A DNA stretch of 64,000 bases from Spirochaetota bacterium. Lineage in GTDB: Bacteria > Spirochaetota > UBA4802 > UBA5550. Made by a program: the position numbers and the translations under genes. Every line of letters starts with the position of its first letter. Positions within the stretch are counted from its first letter, which is position 1. Positions 1 through 7,783 of the stretch are shown here, piece after piece. The notes below the pieces were generated by a model. The model saw only the letters and a program-made list of their open reading frames with translations. It ran no database searches and had not been told where the DNA came from. The stretch is from positions 62,001 through 126,000 of the forward strand of contig JAFGBT010000003.1 in NCBI GenBank assembly GCA_016933025.1, written 5' to 3'.

Positions 1-120
1 GTACGGGTTCCACCAGTTGAACAATACGCTGCCGCCGATGCGTATCTCCATAGCGCCCGCCGCCTGGGAGAATGCGGCTACCAGTGCAGCGGCGGCGATA
101 ATTAATCGTATATTTCTCAA
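1..120 (-). CDS. Exported protein, N-terminal fragment (runs off window)
   Basis: The minus strand reads from a TTG at 120 into a typical signal peptide: a basic start (RNIR), a run of Ile/Ala/Leu/Val, and an AGA-like cleavage site about 23 residues in. About 17 mature residues beginning MEIRIGG follow before the window edge. A GGGGA sits 8 bases upstream of the TTG. An in-frame ATG at 156 would add 12 residues but has no ribosome site. The mature start resembles outer-membrane or periplasmic proteins of spirochaetes, but too little is visible to name a family. Confidence 0.6.
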   Translation of the reverse strand, partial: MRNIRLIIAAAALVAAFSQAAGAMEIRIGGSVLFNWWNPY

Positions 121-280
121 AACAGGTTCCCCGTCGAGCGATACGATGAGCCTCATGAGCGATTAGCCGGAAATTGCGCCGGAATAAATCGCACTCCCCG
201 ATTTTTCCATTTTTCGGAATAAATAATCAACTGATTTTTTAAGTAAGGTCCGATTTTTTGATCGGATAAATTATTAAATA

Positions 281-312
281 AGAAAAGGCTGTCATAAGGG
301 ACAGCCTTTTCT
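281..312 (-). terminator. Terminator after the FecR-domain gene
   Basis: A 13-base inverted repeat (AGAAAAGGCTGTC and its complement) with a 6-base loop lies 24 bases after the stop of the FecR-domain gene. On the minus strand it is followed by an AT-rich TATTTAATAA tract. Because the outer stem is A/T, it may work in both directions. Confidence 0.7.
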
Positions 313-336
313 TCCCGGAAGGTGCTGAAACGGTTG

Positions 337-1308
337 TTACAATGTCTGGATATTGGCCGGAACGGTCGACGATCTCTCTTTCTTGCCTTCTTTTTTTTCT
401 TTCTCCTTCTGGATTTTTTCATTTTCGAGCTTTTCTTTCTCAAGCGTTTCCTTTTCGAGTTTCTGCTTTTCCTGCTCGACCCGTTCCCGTGCCAGTCTCG
501 CCTGTTCTATCCGTTTTAATTCCCTCTGTCGCTTGAGAGCCTCTTCTTTCTCTTTCTTTTCGGCTTCCCGTGCAGCTTCCTCGTTCTTTTTGGCTTCAAG
601 CACTTTCTCTTTTATTTCGTTTTTAGCGTCATCATCCAGCTTCTCGATAAGCTCTATTCGCACGTCCTGTATTTCTTCCCTGATTTCCTTAATTTCTTCC
701 GATTTGAGAGCAGTTACCTCGATATCCATTTTCTCTTTCACTGACATTTCAGCAATTTGAAGGTTGACGGTGGCGGTTTGATTGGTCTCAACAATTTTTT
801 CAACATCGGTGACCACTTTATCGTCCTGAACAGGGTTAAGTTTTACACTGCCGTTGATGACGTCGAGTTTTGATTCAGTTTTTAATGCTGTTATGCGAAA
901 ACTCGTGCCGCGGACCGAAGCGACGGCTGTCGGCGTTTTTACGCGGAATGACCCCTTTTCCAGCTTGGAGAGAGTAATGTACATTTTACCCCTATCCATG
1001 TCCATTTGCATGTCATTGCTTGTCGCGTCAATGAGCGATGCAATGGTTATAACGGAATCCGGCTGGATACGTATCAAACCGCTTGTACCGAAGAGTATAT
1101 CGGTCATGGAAAGCTTGTCGGTTTTAATCGTGTCGCCTATGGTAAGAAGATCGCCGACCTCGGGTTTTTTTACGATTCCCTCGGCCATAATCCTGACGTT
1201 CCCGATTATGCTGTAAATTTTAATGGAAAACTTGCTATCCTCCTTTTTGCATGTTGTGAGGGATAATGCTGCAAGAAGGGTCAGGCTACAAATAAAAAAC
1301 TTTTTCAT
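337..1308 (-). CDS. FecR-domain lipoprotein with long charged C-terminal helix
   Basis: This is a 323-residue predicted lipoprotein. The start at 1308 (MKKFF) is chosen because GGAGGAATGT precedes it; an upstream in-frame start has no such site. A hydrophobic signal ends in LTTC, a relaxed spirochaetal lipobox with Cys near residue 20. Residues about 30-175 match a FecR domain: beta-rich, with a VGD.L..GD.I pattern and a TPTAVASVRGTSF motif typical of the family. Residues about 200-310 are almost entirely Lys/Glu/Arg and should form a long helix or coiled coil. FecR domains in iron-signalling systems contact a sigma factor and a TonB-dependent receptor. No such genes are nearby, so this is probably a stand-alone envelope protein that binds peptidoglycan or protein partners. 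Confidence 0.8.
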   Translation of the reverse strand: MKKFFICSLTLLAALSLTTCKKEDSKFSIKIYSIIGNVRIMAEGIVKKPEVGDLLTIGDTIKTDKLSMTDILFGTSGLIRIQPDSVITIASLIDATSNDMQMDMDRGKMYITLSKLEKGSFRVKTPTAVASVRGTSFRITALKTESKLDVINGSVKLNPVQDDKVVTDVEKIVETNQTATVNLQIAEMSVKEKMDIEVTALKSEEIKEIREEIQDVRIELIEKLDDDAKNEIKEKVLEAKKNEEAAREAEKKEKEEALKRQRELKRIEQARLARERVEQEKQKLEKETLEKEKLENEKIQKEKEKKEGKKERSSTVPANIQTL

Positions 1309-1399
1309 ACATTCCTCCGCTTCAGGATACATTTGGTAATGATTAGCAACGAACGATGATTTAGAGTTCGGTATAATTGAGTATGAAAAGTCTATGATA

Positions 1400-1427
1400 A
1401 ATTTAACAATAAATATAAATATGTCAA
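1400..1427 (-). promoter_or_regulatory. Putative promoter of the FecR-domain gene
   Basis: On the minus strand TTGACA (1427-1422) is followed after 16 bases by TAAATT (1405-1400), within a very AT-rich gap. It lies about 90 bases upstream of the start codon. Confidence 0.45.
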
Positions 1428-1479
1428 ATAATTTATAACACCCGGGCGGTATATCCTTCGGGTTAGCAGCGTGATTTTG

Positions 1480-2295
1480 CTATTTTTGTCTATTCTTCAT
1501 GGAAAAGTAGGTTTTTTTGATTAATGCATACAGTGCTGGACGTGCAATTTTCTTCAGGAAAAACGACTGTAGCTTTCCATATATGCCGGGCGTTACGCGC
1601 AATGATCCCCTGAACATGGCCGATAATCCGATCTCCGCACAAGAATCTGATGAAAGAAGGGTATATTGAATCACCGGTGGAATATAGACCCTGTTGGCAG
1701 CAAAAAAATTTGTCCTGATTCCTCCCGGTGTCATGCAGGTGACCCGAACGTTGTGCTCTTTCCATTCGCAATGGAGCGCCTCTGAAAGAGCGAGAATATA
1801 CCTTTTGGTGGGGCCGTACGTCAGGGACGCGGGATCGAGAAACTCAGCGTTGATCGATGAAACGTTCAGGATATACCCCCGCTTCCTGTCTGTCATGGCT
1901 CTGCCGAAAAGAAAGCAGAGTTTGGTGAGCGAGGTCACATGAAGGTTCACGACATTTTCTATAGAAACGATATCGTTCATCTCGCGGTCGATATTGACGA
2001 ACATACCGGCGCAATTGACCAGGATATCAACGGCGAGCTGGGTGCTTTCGCAGAATTCAAAAATACGTTCGACGGACGATGGATCAAAAAGGTCCATTTC
2101 CAGCACCGTAACAGAGGACAGGCACTCTGATTCAATTTCATGCTTCACGCGAAATAACTCCGTCCGATTCTCGCTGATGAGAATCAGCCGGTGCCCCCTG
2201 CGCGCGAGGTTTTTCGCAATCGATTCGCCGAGTCCGGAGGAGGCGCCAGTGACCAGGGCGACGAGGGGATTGCAGGTGTCGTTCCTCGCGTTCAT
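1480..2295 (-). CDS. SDR-family oxidoreductase coupled to IspD/TarI-like gene
   Basis: This is a 271-residue classical short-chain dehydrogenase/reductase. It has the TGASSGLG NAD(P)-binding motif near residue 16, NCAG near 93, catalytic Ser in VSSIN, and YGPTK as the YxxxK pair. The start at 2295 shares one base with the stop of the upstream cytidylyltransferase (TGATG) and has AGGGGA upstream, so the two are translationally coupled. In Haemophilus Bcs1/Acs1 an IspD-like cytidylyltransferase and an SDR are fused and make CDP-ribitol from ribulose 5-phosphate. The overlap here suggests a split version of that pair. The substrate is inferred, not shown; a general carbonyl reductase remains possible. 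Confidence 0.85.
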   Translation of the reverse strand: MNARNDTCNPLVALVTGASSGLGESIAKNLARRGHRLILISENRTELFRVKHEIESECLSSVTVLEMDLFDPSSVERIFEFCESTQLAVDILVNCAGMFVNIDREMNDIVSIENVVNLHVTSLTKLCFLFGRAMTDRKRGYILNVSSINAEFLDPASLTYGPTKRYILALSEALHCEWKEHNVRVTCMTPGGIRTNFFAANRVYIPPVIQYTLLSSDSCAEIGLSAMFRGSLRVTPGIYGKLQSFFLKKIARPALYALIKKTYFSMKNRQK

Positions 2296-3026
2296 CACCG
2301 ATGTCCCCTGCCATGATGATGGATTGTTTCGGCCATCCGGCAAGCGGCCTGATAATCGAAGTCAGTTGTGATCTTGAAATTTGAGTAATCCCCCTCGATC
2401 ATTTTCACCCTGAAGCCGGCGGCAATGGCGAGGGAAACGTCATCCGTGAAGAACCCGCCGTGAGCAATGGCGGATTCATGGGCACTGCCGATCACGGAGA
2501 ACCGGAAGGCCTGTGGTGTCTGCGCGTAGTAAATACGGTCACGAGGCGGGACGGATACAACGAAATCGTCACGAATTTCAGCAACGGTATCCTGTACCGG
2601 AACGTAGACGGCGGCGGCTCCATGGATACCGGCCTCTGAAACGCAGGAGCGAAGAAGATCGGGTCGAATAAAGGGACGGGCGGCGTCATGAAATACAAGG
2701 ATATCGTTATCGTCGAAATTGTCAGATACGATGGCGTTGTGCGCTGATTCCTGCCGGGTAGTGCCGCCCGGGATTATCTTAAGCATTTTGCGGATATCAT
2801 ACTCCGCGACAAGTTCGTTTGCCTGGGGAATGAATTCTTCAGGTATGACTGCGATGATATGGTCGATCTCTGCGAGCGCGTTGCACGTCTGCAGAGACCA
2901 GACCAGAACCGGCTTACCGGCCAGAAGCAGAAACTGCTTCGGAGTACGTTTATTAAGCCGGAGACCCATGCCCCCGGCGAGTATGATCGCGTATGTTTTA
3001 TTCATGGCCGGTCTATCAAAGCTCAA
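2295..3026 (-). CDS. ispD: IspD/TarI-family 4-phosphate cytidylyltransferase
   Basis: The family transfers CMP from CTP to a sugar-alcohol phosphate: IspD uses methylerythritol 4-phosphate, TarI and Bcs1 use ribitol 5-phosphate. Visible motifs are AIILAGGMGLR with the PKQF lysine, HDAARPF, VQDTV, an RIYYAQTPQ segment and NFKIT, covering the CTP- and substrate-binding residues. A TTG start at 3026 has CAGGA upstream; ATG at 3005 (MNKTYAII) fits the usual family N-terminus better but lacks a ribosome site. The gene overlaps an SDR reductase and lies in a glycan locus with no ispF beside it, so a CDP-alditol role is as likely as isoprenoid synthesis. IspD and TarI cannot be separated by eye. Confidence 0.85.
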   Translation of the reverse strand: MSFDRPAMNKTYAIILAGGMGLRLNKRTPKQFLLLAGKPVLVWSLQTCNALAEIDHIIAVIPEEFIPQANELVAEYDIRKMLKIIPGGTTRQESAHNAIVSDNFDDNDILVFHDAARPFIRPDLLRSCVSEAGIHGAAAVYVPVQDTVAEIRDDFVVSVPPRDRIYYAQTPQAFRFSVIGSAHESAIAHGGFFTDDVSLAIAAGFRVKMIEGDYSNFKITTDFDYQAACRMAETIHHHGRGHR

Positions 3027-3037
3027 TAGTTCCTGAT

Positions 3038-3066
3038 TGGTGTAAAGTGGAAAAGAAAAATGTCAA
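3038..3066 (-). promoter_or_regulatory. Putative promoter of the cytidylyltransferase-SDR pair
   Basis: The minus strand has TTGACA at 3066-3061. A -10 is only weakly matched 17 bases on. The position just after a hairpin and just before the gene suggests a separate transcription start for these two genes. Confidence 0.35.
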
Positions 3067-3081
3067 GAATAATAATTGAGA

Positions 3082-3122
3082 CGAGAACACAGCAAACAGG
3101 TTCGCGTCTGCTCTTGTTCTCG
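3082..3122 (-). terminator. Hairpin after the third glycosyltransferase gene
   Basis: CGAGAACA (3082-3089) pairs with TGTTCTCG (3115-3122), and the stem is extended inside by AGCA/TGCT. It begins four bases after the glycosyltransferase stop at 3126. There is no clean T run after it, so it may be a 3'-end stabilising hairpin rather than a strong terminator. Confidence 0.45.
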
Positions 3123-3125
3123 AAA

Positions 3126-4361
3126 TTATTGTAATGACGCCAGATGATGCAAGAGGGCACGGGCCGATTTTTCCCATGAAAAGAGTCTCGCGCGCTCCAG
3201 CCCTTTCTTCGACAGGTTTTTTCTAAGGGACGGGTTTCGCAATACTTTTTCCATTGCTTCCGCAAGCCCTTCAACGTCTTCGGGATCAACCATGATTGCC
3301 GCGTCGCCCGCAACTTCGGGTAGCGACGAGGTGTTCGAAGTGATGACCGGGCAACCGCACTGCATGGCTTCCAGCACCGGAAGTCCAAAACCCTCGTACA
3401 GCGACGGGAATACGAAAAGACTTGCGCCGGTGTAAATCGGGGCGAGCTCGCTATTATCAACATAGCCGGTGATCACTATCCTGTCACTTACATCGGAAGA
3501 TTCAATCTCCAAGAAAAAGTCAGATGCTATCCAGCCTGCCATTCCAACAAGGACAAGCTGGTAATCATTCCGCCCCTGCATCAGGCGGTATGCCTCGATC
3601 AGGCTTTTCAGGTTTTTCCTCGGCTCAAGGGTGCATACAGACAGTATATATCGATTCCCCATGCCGTATCTTTTGTTGACCAGCGATACCGCCGTGGGGT
3701 CAGAAGGGTAGAATATTTTTTTATCCGCGGCAAGGGGAATCGCTTCAATTTTGGTATTCAGGTTCAACTGAGTCCGGGCATCCCGTTTTGTTTGTTCGGA
3801 AATGGCGATCAGCAGATCAAGCTTTCTCATGTTTCGGAGCGTGAAAAATTTCATACGCAGCTTATTGCCGAATTCCATGGTCCCGGGATAGAGCTTCCAC
3901 ACGAGATCATAGAGAATTCCCGCCTTTTTCACAGGAGACAGGAAAAAATAGGGATAATAATATGTGGAGGTCCCGATATACACGTCAATGCTGTTTTCCC
4001 TGAGGGACCGGGCGAGTTTAAAGGAAAAGACTATTTCATCCAGAATCTCCAGGATAATCTTGGCTGTTCGGAAAAATAAAACGTTAAATCTGTCCCGGAG
4101 CCGCCCCGCGTCATCACCAGACCTGAGACGAAGCCATGTTTCCCTCGTTTTCATCCTGATGCTTTTCAGGGCGTACCTGAAGTCCTCGTGCCGCCAGTTT
4201 GGGTTCGTTATCTCAACATGCTTCAGGTCATCCATGGCGTATATGAAATATTCGTTGACCCTGTCGATCTTCTGAAGCTCGGCGATATAATGCAAAATGA
4301 CGTTGCCCACACCGGTTATCTTGTCCTGACTAAGCGCGTGGGCTTCAATGGCAAACCTCAT
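3126..4361 (-). CDS. GT4-family glycosyltransferase (third of three)
   Basis: This is a 411-residue retaining GT-B glycosyltransferase, probably cytoplasmic and using a nucleotide sugar to extend a surface polysaccharide. The C-terminal donor domain shows the family signature: [11 protein letters not shown], a GY.DNSELA step, and the E-x7-E element in [14 protein letters not shown], followed by [18 protein letters not shown]. The start at 4361 is preceded by GGAG at good spacing. The N-terminal domain has a GVGN loop typical of mannosyl/rhamnosyl transferases of the WbdB/WbpY/WbpZ type. With gmd and rmd upstream, D-rhamnose or mannose is the likeliest sugar. The acceptor and exact linkage cannot be read from sequence. 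Confidence 0.9.
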   Translation of the reverse strand: MRFAIEAHALSQDKITGVGNVILHYIAELQKIDRVNEYFIYAMDDLKHVEITNPNWRHEDFRYALKSIRMKTRETWLRLRSGDDAGRLRDRFNVLFFRTAKIILEILDEIVFSFKLARSLRENSIDVYIGTSTYYYPYFFLSPVKKAGILYDLVWKLYPGTMEFGNKLRMKFFTLRNMRKLDLLIAISEQTKRDARTQLNLNTKIEAIPLAADKKIFYPSDPTAVSLVNKRYGMGNRYILSVCTLEPRKNLKSLIEAYRLMQGRNDYQLVLVGMAGWIASDFFLEIESSDVSDRIVITGYVDNSELAPIYTGASLFVFPSLYEGFGLPVLEAMQCGCPVITSNTSSLPEVAGDAAIMVDPEDVEGLAEAMEKVLRNPSLRKNLSKKGLERARLFSWEKSARALLHHLASLQ

Positions 4362-4420
4362 AGCTATTCTCCGATATTGCAATGGCACTGTCTCACCATC
4401 CTTTCTCTCAGAATGCGGAC

Positions 4421-5533
4421 CTATAGGCCGGCGACGGATTGAAGTACATCGTATATTTCCCTGGCTGTTTTCGCCCAGGTATAGTGCGAGCAGTTCTTAA
4501 AACCTGATTTCACGAGTCTGTCTCGTAGCTCTGCATCTGCCGCGATGCGGAGCATGGCGCGGGCAATGTCGTCGATATCCTGCGGGTTGACATAAAGGGC
4601 GCCGGTGCCCGCCACTTCCGGGCAGCTTGAAACACTGCTGGTGATCACCGGACAGCCGCATGCCTGCGCCTCAAGGATTGGGAGGCCGAAGCCTTCATAC
4701 AGGGAAGGGTATAGATAGCACTCCGCCAGATTGTACATCATGACCAGGTCCTCCTCGGTGATATACCCAAGCCTGATGATCCGGTCCCGCAGCGCGTGTG
4801 CTGTAATCATATCATCCACCTCGGAATCGAGCCATGAGTCGCCTCCGGTGAAATAGATGCAGTGGGGAATGGTGCTCTGGATTTTCAAAAAGGCGCGTAT
4901 CAGGTTGACCATGTTTTTCCGGGGGCTCAGGGAGCCGGCGTAGAAAAAGAAGGGCGTCTTGAGGTTATATTTCTTCAATACATGCTCCCGCTCGCGGCTC
5001 TCGGTTATCTGTCTGAAATGGCTTTCGACACCCTCCTTCACGACCCTGATCTTGTCAGAGCGGATGTTGAGGAGGGCCTGCATCCTCGATGCCGTGAAAT
5101 CGGAGACAGTAAGGTCAATCGTTGAATATTTTGCCGCGACCGGAATCATGATTTTATGATGTAGGTTGTCGAAGAACTTGAACTCCCGGAAGTTGAAGTC
5201 TTCAAAATACACAATATCGTGATACACCGGGATTTTTTTTCCCCTCACCAGAGGGGAAAAAGTGTTCTTGGGGAAAATGAAGATGTCGATAGCGTTGAGC
5301 CAGGAATAAACCGGGATGTAGAGATAATCGAAAAAGAGTTTTGATCGGAAGCGGACAATTTTAACTTTAAAATTATCGGGCAGAGGGAAGCCGAGGTCGG
5401 CGGTATCGTACATAAGCAGGTAGTACCGGTTACTCCTGTCGATCGCGGCGAGTTCCCTGATGACGTTGAGGGTATAGCGGGCCGGGCCGCCCCGCCGTTC
5501 ATTCAGGACCCGCGCATTGATAGCGATGTTCAT
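4421..5533 (-). CDS. GT4-family glycosyltransferase (second of three)
   Basis: This is a 370-residue GT-B fold transferase. The acceptor domain begins MNIAINARVL with a GGPARY loop. The donor domain carries AGSLSPRKNM and the E-x7-E motif in [14 protein letters not shown], then PVITSSVSSCPEVAGTGA. The ATG at 5533 overlaps the stop of the preceding glycosyltransferase by four bases (ATGA), with AAGGA upstream, so the two are coupled. It shares the short RKN and PEV motifs with its neighbours, which points to an old gene-family expansion within the locus. It probably adds a repeating sugar of the same polymer. Sugar specificity is inferred from the adjacent GDP-D-rhamnose genes. Confidence 0.9.
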   Translation of the reverse strand: MNIAINARVLNERRGGPARYTLNVIRELAAIDRSNRYYLLMYDTADLGFPLPDNFKVKIVRFRSKLFFDYLYIPVYSWLNAIDIFIFPKNTFSPLVRGKKIPVYHDIVYFEDFNFREFKFFDNLHHKIMIPVAAKYSTIDLTVSDFTASRMQALLNIRSDKIRVVKEGVESHFRQITESREREHVLKKYNLKTPFFFYAGSLSPRKNMVNLIRAFLKIQSTIPHCIYFTGGDSWLDSEVDDMITAHALRDRIIRLGYITEEDLVMMYNLAECYLYPSLYEGFGLPILEAQACGCPVITSSVSSCPEVAGTGALYVNPQDIDDIARAMLRIAADAELRDRLVKSGFKNCSHYTWAKTAREIYDVLQSVAGL

Positions 5534-6669
5534 CTTGTCCTTGCCCGCGCGGGCATGGCAGCGGCGCATTCATTAAAGGCTTTCAGGTAACCGGTCGCCT
5601 GGGTTTCCACGCTGTATTTTTTTGATAGGGAGAGGCCTTTCTTCTCGAGAGCGGTCCGCCTGTTATCGTCTCTCAAAAGATCATGAAGCTTGATTGCGAT
5701 ATCGTCCGGGGAATGAGGGTCCGCATATTCAACCGCGCCGTCAAATACCTCCGGTATGGCGGTACGGCGGGCCGTGAGGACCGCCGTGCCGGAGGCCATG
5801 GCCTCGAGTATCGGCAGGCAGAATCCCTCGTGCAGGGAGGGAAGGACGAAGAGTTTGGCCTCCCGGTACAGACGGGAAAGCTCCTCTCCGGCAACATAGC
5901 CCTTGAACACGATCCTTGTTTCGACCGGATCGCCCAGGCTTTCGATCAACTTGCGGAGGGGACTGTTTTTCCACCCTGCGCCTCCCACGATAACCAGCGA
6001 GTCGTCGATTTTACGGGAGATGATGGAAAAGGCCTTAACGAGGTTCACCAGGTTTTTCCGGGGCTGGAGCGTGCCGACGAAGAGAATGTAATCCTTTTTT
6101 TCGCCGCTTTTCGCCGGTGTGAAGGTTTGTAAATCGATACCGTTGTGGATCACGGTGATTTTATCCGCATCAATGTTGAGGTAGTTCACCATTTCGTTTT
6201 TTGAGTGGTGCGACACCGTGAAAAACAGGTCGGATCGTTTCACCAAAAAAGGAAAGAATAGGTTATAGAACAGGCTGTTGGTCAGGGAAATTGCATCAGG
6301 GATTACCCTGAAGGCGACATCGTGTATCGTGCTGGCAACGATGATAGATTTCGGCAAAAAAAGGGGGAAATATTCTGCCCCGCCAAAAAAGAGGTCAACG
6401 CCGTCACGAATGATCTGTTTTCTGAGCGAGGGGCTCTGGAGCCAGATCCTGCGTCTGCTTCGGACACATCCCGGGACCTCCCTGAGCCTGAACCGGGGAT
6501 TCGAGGATATGGAGTCGGCGTATCCGGCATGCGCGACGCCGGGCGTGTAGAGATAATAATCGTTGACGGTGTCAATGCGTGAAAGCTCTTTTAGAAGCCT
6601 CAGAACATAGTTGCCGAGCCCGTCGATATGTTCAGCGTATAGATAATAGGCGTCAACGCCAATATTCAT
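5530..6669 (-). CDS. GT4-family glycosyltransferase (first of three)
   Basis: This is a 379-residue GT-B transferase starting MNIGVDAYYL with a GLGNYV loop. An IHDVAF segment and VSHHSKNE in the middle are typical of GT4 mannosyl/rhamnosyl transferases. The donor domain has VGTLQPRKNL and the E-x7-E motif, here LHEGFCLPILEAM, so the usual Gly-Phe-Gly is Gly-Phe-Cys. It is the first glycosyltransferase of the run and overlaps the second by four bases. It follows a 113-base gap after the SGNH gene that has no clear terminator, so it may still belong to the same transcript. Confidence 0.9.
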   Translation of the reverse strand: MNIGVDAYYLYAEHIDGLGNYVLRLLKELSRIDTVNDYYLYTPGVAHAGYADSISSNPRFRLREVPGCVRSRRRIWLQSPSLRKQIIRDGVDLFFGGAEYFPLFLPKSIIVASTIHDVAFRVIPDAISLTNSLFYNLFFPFLVKRSDLFFTVSHHSKNEMVNYLNIDADKITVIHNGIDLQTFTPAKSGEKKDYILFVGTLQPRKNLVNLVKAFSIISRKIDDSLVIVGGAGWKNSPLRKLIESLGDPVETRIVFKGYVAGEELSRLYREAKLFVLPSLHEGFCLPILEAMASGTAVLTARRTAIPEVFDGAVEYADPHSPDDIAIKLHDLLRDDNRRTALEKKGLSLSKKYSVETQATGYLKAFNECAAAMPARARTR

Positions 6670-6782
6670 ATGGATACCGCCCTGAATGATGGATTATTGG
6701 AAGAGCGCCTCATCGTCAATGAAAAAAGAGAGACAATCATAAATTATAAGAGAATTGTACCAACACAGGCGAGTGATACGCC

Positions 6783-7757
6783 TCATTGAATTGCGTTTTT
6801 TAATCGCTTTAAAACTTTTTCTGTTCTGAAATTTTCACATTCCGGTTTCAGATGATTGACGGTGTCTGCAAAACATGATTCAGGGAAGACAGTTTCTTCA
6901 GGGCCGTTCAATATGCTGACCATGAACGTATTGCGGATGATGGAATACAGTTCCAGTATCTGTATCTTATTGAGACGATAATCAGCATCGGGGAATGGCG
7001 GGAAGGAGAAGAACAACAAGATGTCATTAGTGCGCGCATAATCGCTGAAATGCTTGATGTACGCCAGCTTGGCAATATCCGGTTTCTGAAACAATGCGCC
7101 GGTGCTGTTGAGCGGCCGCACGACCCTGAATGAACTCCTCCTGTCGCCGTATGAATTATAATCTCTAACATACCGGTAGAAGCCCCCGGTAATCCGGTGG
7201 CTCCAGTTGCAATCTATTACAGTATGAAAGCAGGTCTTTATTTTTAATTGATTCAGCATGATGATTATTTTCAGTGGTTCGATCAGGTCTCCTTTTTGAT
7301 AATAATGAACAAGATGTTTTCCCGGAGAAATGAGGAAAAAAAAGTTTTTACCCTCTTGATTTGCATGTATGTACGTGAAATAATTTTTATCCAAAAGTGT
7401 CGCATATTCCTGGCTGAGTATTACAATGTCTCCCGGTCTTAAAAATGGTTTGATTTCATCGAGATACGTTTGCATGCTCAATCCGCCCCAGAGCCCCAGA
7501 TTTACGATGGAATGTCGAATATCAGCGTTTTCGTTCAGCTTTTTTTCGATATGGGCGCTGTGAAGCGTGATAAGACTGCTTCCGCCGATAAATATTACGC
7601 GAGGAGATTTTTTTGAGCGGAGGAGGTCCCGTTTGTTGACAAGCGCTGCAAGGTCGTGATTGTAATCGCCAGGCGCCAGCCATACAACAATACAGCTTGT
7701 TATCGCAAGCACCACTGCAAGAATCAGCTTATATGCTAAATGTAATAGGGTTTTCAT
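6783..7757 (-). CDS. SGNH-type O-acyltransferase partner (AlgJ/DltD-like), copy 1
   Basis: A 324-residue protein with one N-terminal membrane segment (residues about 8-28) and an extracytoplasmic SGNH-hydrolase-like domain. The catalytic Ser is in IFIGGSS near residue 61. The Asp/His pair is in FADTVNHL about 30 residues from the end, the arrangement seen in partner proteins of MBOAT acyltransferases. The start at 7757 is taken because the hydrophobic anchor follows directly; the longer frame would run into the preceding gene. It lies 26 bases after its MBOAT partner. It is a clear paralogue of the protein at 9350-10294, sharing HDLAA, VNK, GGSS and FADT..HL. Likely role: moving an acyl group, probably acetyl, from the MBOAT channel onto the exported glycan. 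Confidence 0.8.
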   Translation of the reverse strand: MKTLLHLAYKLILAVVLAITSCIVVWLAPGDYNHDLAALVNKRDLLRSKKSPRVIFIGGSSLITLHSAHIEKKLNENADIRHSIVNLGLWGGLSMQTYLDEIKPFLRPGDIVILSQEYATLLDKNYFTYIHANQEGKNFFFLISPGKHLVHYYQKGDLIEPLKIIIMLNQLKIKTCFHTVIDCNWSHRITGGFYRYVRDYNSYGDRRSSFRVVRPLNSTGALFQKPDIAKLAYIKHFSDYARTNDILLFFSFPPFPDADYRLNKIQILELYSIIRNTFMVSILNGPEETVFPESCFADTVNHLKPECENFRTEKVLKRLKNAIQ

Positions 7758-7783
7758 TTTTTGAATATGCCGAATGAACTGTT

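Noticed and set aside
353-760. Plus-strand Ser/Phe-rich open frame opposite the FecR-domain gene
   Set aside because: It is an antisense shadow of the Lys/Glu-rich tail, with no start signal or homology-like features.
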